From NCBI GenBank assembly GCA_927911745.1, contig CAKMQF010000017.1, forward strand, positions 1 to 7,524: 7,524 bases of DNA. The letters run 5' to 3'. The notes below the pieces were generated by a model. The model did no database searches, was not told the origin of the DNA, and was given only the letters and a program-made list of their open reading frames with translations. The DNA comes from an uncultured Gemella sp. (GTDB lineage: Bacteria > Bacillota > Bacilli > Staphylococcales > Gemellaceae). Position numbers and translations under genes: made by a program. Below, piece by piece: positions 6,031 to 7,524 of the stretch; within the stretch, counting starts at the first letter, position 1; every line of letters begins with the position of its first letter.

Positions 6031-7296
6031 ATGAAATTAGTAGGAATCGTAGGTTCAAACGCGGAAATTTCTTATAACCGCAAATTAATGGAATTTATAG
6101 CAAAAGAATATAAAGATTTATTCACTTTAGAATTATTAGACATTACTAACTTACCAATGTTTAACCAAGATGAAGATCATTCAAGAGAAAACAAAGATTT
6201 ATTAGTAATGAACCGTAAAATTTTACAAGCGGATGGTGTTATTATCGCAACACCTGAGCACAACCACACAATTACAGCTTCTCTTAAGAGTGCTTTAGAG
6301 TGGTTATCATTTGAATTACACCCACTTGAAAATAAACCAGTAATGGTACTTGGTGCTTCTTACTATGATCAAGGATCATCTCGTGCTCAATTACACTTAC
6401 GTCAAATCTTAGACGCACCAGGTGTTAACGCAATCGTATTCCCTGGAAACGAGTTCCTTTTAGGAAAAGCTAAAGAAGCTTTCGATGCTGAAGGTAACTT
6501 AAAAGATGATCGTACAGTAGGTTACTTACGTACATGTTTAACTAAATTCGTTAAATTTGCTACAGTAGCGCAATCATTAGCAGAAAGAAAACCAACACCG
6601 CCAGAAGACTTAACAGCTAGTGGAAAATGTGATACAACAATTGAAGGTGTTGATGGAAATGCTGATGACTGGTATGAAAAAGCAGCTGAAAAAGTTAACG
6701 CTGTATCTGGAGATACATATGTTAAACTTGATCGTGGTATCTTAACAGTAGACCAACTTAACTACTTCTTAAACTCTATGCCAATGGAATTAACTTATGC
6801 AGACAGCAATAACCAATTCTTATACTACAACTACCACAAAGAAGATTACGAAATGCTTGCAAAACGTCGTCCAGTACAAGTTGGATGTTCATTAGCAAAT
6901 GTTCACCCAGAGCACCCAGAGAGAATACATAAGAGTGTAAATTGGTTAGTAGGATTACTACGTTCAGGACAAATTGATGTATTCCGTACACACGTACCAA
7001 CTCACGGACCAGATAAATATGTTGTGCACAACTACCAAGCTATGTACGACAAAAATGGTAAATACGCAGGTATCAACGAGTACATCTTAGACTTTAAACC
7101 AATCGTAGATTGGTACTTAAAACAAACAGGTCAATCATTAGTTAAAAATGGAGTACCTGTAGGTCACGGATATGCAGCAGCACCAGCTCCTGCAGCGGCA
7201 GATGCAACAAGTGGAGCTTCTGACGCTGGTCATGGTGGAGCAGCACCAGCAGCGCCAGCACCAGCAGCGGATGCAACAAGCGGAGCTTCAGCATAA
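6031..7296 (+). CDS. NAD(P)H-dependent FMN reductase-PAS fusion with two C-terminal ApbE flavinylation motifs
   Basis: This 421-residue soluble protein has three parts. Residues 1 to about 185 are an FMN reductase (flavodoxin-fold) domain: GIVGSNAEISYNRKLM (5-20), TPEHNHTITASLKSALEWLS (74-93), GASYYDQGSSRAQLHLRQ (108-125). Residues about 233-362 look like a PAS domain of the PAS_10/DUF438-associated type (LDRGILTVDQLNYFLNSMP, FLYYNYHKEDYEML, VGCSLANVHPEHPERIHKSV, MYDKNGKYAGINEYILDF). Residues 376-421 form an Ala/Pro/Gly-rich, probably disordered tail with DATSGAS at 391-397 and again at 414-420. Each fits the ApbE motif D-x-x-(S/T)-G-A-(T/S), with the last Ser (S397, S420) the expected FMN ester site. 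No FMN_bind domain surrounds them. AGGAG (6017-6021) lies 9 nt before the ATG. It is the inferred ApbE substrate and would carry bound FMN plus two covalent FMNs. The electron acceptor is unknown. Confidence 0.9.
   Translation: MKLVGIVGSNAEISYNRKLMEFIAKEYKDLFTLELLDITNLPMFNQDEDHSRENKDLLVMNRKILQADGVIIATPEHNHTITASLKSALEWLSFELHPLENKPVMVLGASYYDQGSSRAQLHLRQILDAPGVNAIVFPGNEFLLGKAKEAFDAEGNLKDDRTVGYLRTCLTKFVKFATVAQSLAERKPTPPEDLTASGKCDTTIEGVDGNADDWYEKAAEKVNAVSGDTYVKLDRGILTVDQLNYFLNSMPMELTYADSNNQFLYYNYHKEDYEMLAKRRPVQVGCSLANVHPEHPERIHKSVNWLVGLLRSGQIDVFRTHVPTHGPDKYVVHNYQAMYDKNGKYAGINEYILDFKPIVDWYLKQTGQSLVKNGVPVGHGYAAAPAPAAADATSGASDAGHGGAAPAAPAPAADATSGASA
7174..7290 (+). repeat. Imperfect direct repeat encoding two Ala/Pro linker-plus-DATSGAS units
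   Basis: Two units (7174-7221 and 7240-7290) encode an Ala/Pro linker followed by DATSGAS, separated by DAGHGG. The 21-base motif copies at 7201-7221 and 7270-7290 agree at 19 positions; the differences are AGT/AGC and TCT/TCA, both synonymous. The high DNA identity suggests a recent duplication, or copy-number variation by slippage, of the flavinylation unit. Confidence 0.85.
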
Positions 7297-7334
7297 TAAG
7301 TTAGAAAAAATGATAAAAAGGCTTAAGGATTATG

Positions 7335-7390
7335 TACCGACCCCAAAAAGTTAGACCAAAAAAATCTAACTTTTTGGAGGTCGGTATTTT
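7335..7390 (+). promoter_or_regulatory. IS-end hairpin sequestering the transposase ribosome-binding site
   Basis: Bases 7335-7355 pair with 7365-7386 over 21 bp, with a single bulged A at 7378 and a 9-nt loop of CC plus A7. The orfA Shine-Dalgarno GGAGG (7376-7380) sits inside the 3' arm, 11 nt before the ATG. The stem is followed by a T run (7387-7391, broken by one preceding A/T step), so it also resembles an intrinsic terminator. Transcripts entering from the upstream operon would fold this hairpin and should block transposase translation, elongation or both. Confidence 0.7.
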
Positions 7391-7391
7391 T

Positions 7392-7524
7392 ATGACTAAA
7401 TATAATTTTGAATTTAAAAAGAAAGTCGTACTAGAGTATATAAATGAAAACATAAGCATAAGATCGTTAGCGAAAAAGTATGATATAAAATCTCATAATA
7501 ATATTGAAATTTGGGTTGCCAAAT
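7392..7524 (+). CDS. IS3-family transposase OrfA, N-terminal helix-turn-helix part (3'-partial)
   Basis: Forty-four codons are present before the window ends: MTKYNFEFKKKVVLEYINE, then a helix-turn-helix segment (SIRSLAKKYDI, residues 22-32) and IEIWVAK. This is the usual N-terminus of IS150-type OrfA proteins, which bind the terminal inverted repeats; OrfB, made by programmed -1 frameshifting in complete elements, supplies the DDE catalytic domain. The ATG follows GGAGG at 7376-7380 by 11 nt. Whether the element is complete or active cannot be judged from this fragment. Confidence 0.82.
   Translation, partial: MTKYNFEFKKKVVLEYINENISIRSLAKKYDIKSHNNIEIWVAK

Larger units (their letters stand above)
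7333..7524 (+). mobile_element. Left end of an IS3-family (IS150-like) insertion sequence, truncated by window end
   Basis: The element is inferred to begin at TG (7333), with a terminal repeat starting TGTACCGACCCCAAAAAG, typical of IS3-family ends of the IS150 type seen in streptococci and relatives. It then runs into an orfA-like helix-turn-helix transposase reading frame. The right end, the orfB integrase and the target duplication lie outside the window. The base immediately before the TG and the 3-bp duplication (perhaps TTA, 7330-7332) cannot be confirmed here. Confidence 0.8.

Noticed and set aside
6607..6627. DLTASGK (residues 193-199 of the long reductase) as a third flavinylation motif
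   Set aside because: It has Asp and Gly, but the residues after them are not Ala-(Ser/Thr). It does not fit D-x-x-(S/T)-G-A-(T/S).
7172..7354. Gln-rich + strand open frame starting inside the reductase tail
   Set aside because: It results from reading the GCA/CCA repeats in another frame; it has no ribosome-binding site and runs into the IS end.

Overview
The window is AT-rich DNA with A/T-ending codons, strong AGGAGG-type ribosome-binding sites and tightly packed + strand genes. This points to a low-GC Bacilli/Lactobacillales-type Firmicute. The combination of a SatABC-like importer, NanE and a cytoplasmic ApbE cassette reminds me of Gemella or a relative, but I could not check the genus. 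All supported genes lie on the + strand.

Region 1 (2-3761) is the end of a sugar-uptake operon, probably for sialic acid or amino sugars. It holds a solute-binding protein gene cut by the window edge and broken by two frameshifts, then an intercistronic hairpin terminator. Two CUT1-type ABC permeases follow, then nanE (N-acetylmannosamine-6-phosphate 2-epimerase) and a 98-residue membrane protein whose start overlaps the nanE stop. No ATPase gene is present, so the importer presumably uses a shared ATPase encoded elsewhere.

Region 2 (3762-4305) is a 544-base AT-rich intergenic stretch. It contains a long hairpin that may end operon 1, a weak Fur-like palindrome, and a good sigma-70-type promoter for the next operon.

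Region 3 (4306-7296) is the most interesting part. A signal-less, hence cytoplasmic, ApbE flavin transferase is followed by two tandem paralogous NAD(P)H-dependent FMN reductase-type flavoproteins. The second carries a PAS-like domain and an Ala/Pro-rich C-terminal tail with two copies of the ApbE target motif (DATSGAS). I infer a self-contained cytoplasmic flavinylation module: ApbE would attach FMN covalently to two serines on a flexible tail, giving a swinging-arm electron carrier on a soluble reductase. The first reductase is preceded by an A9 tract. Losing one A would fuse a 34-residue Lys-rich extension onto it.

Region 4 (7333-7524) is the left end of an IS3-family (IS150-like) insertion sequence, 36 bases after the last gene. 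Its terminal inverted repeat forms a very stable hairpin that buries the transposase Shine-Dalgarno. It continues into the start of orfA, cut by the window end.

Three anomalies in A homopolymers (401-407, 654-658, 5317-5325) could be real mutations, slippage sites or sequencing errors. The sequence alone cannot tell.
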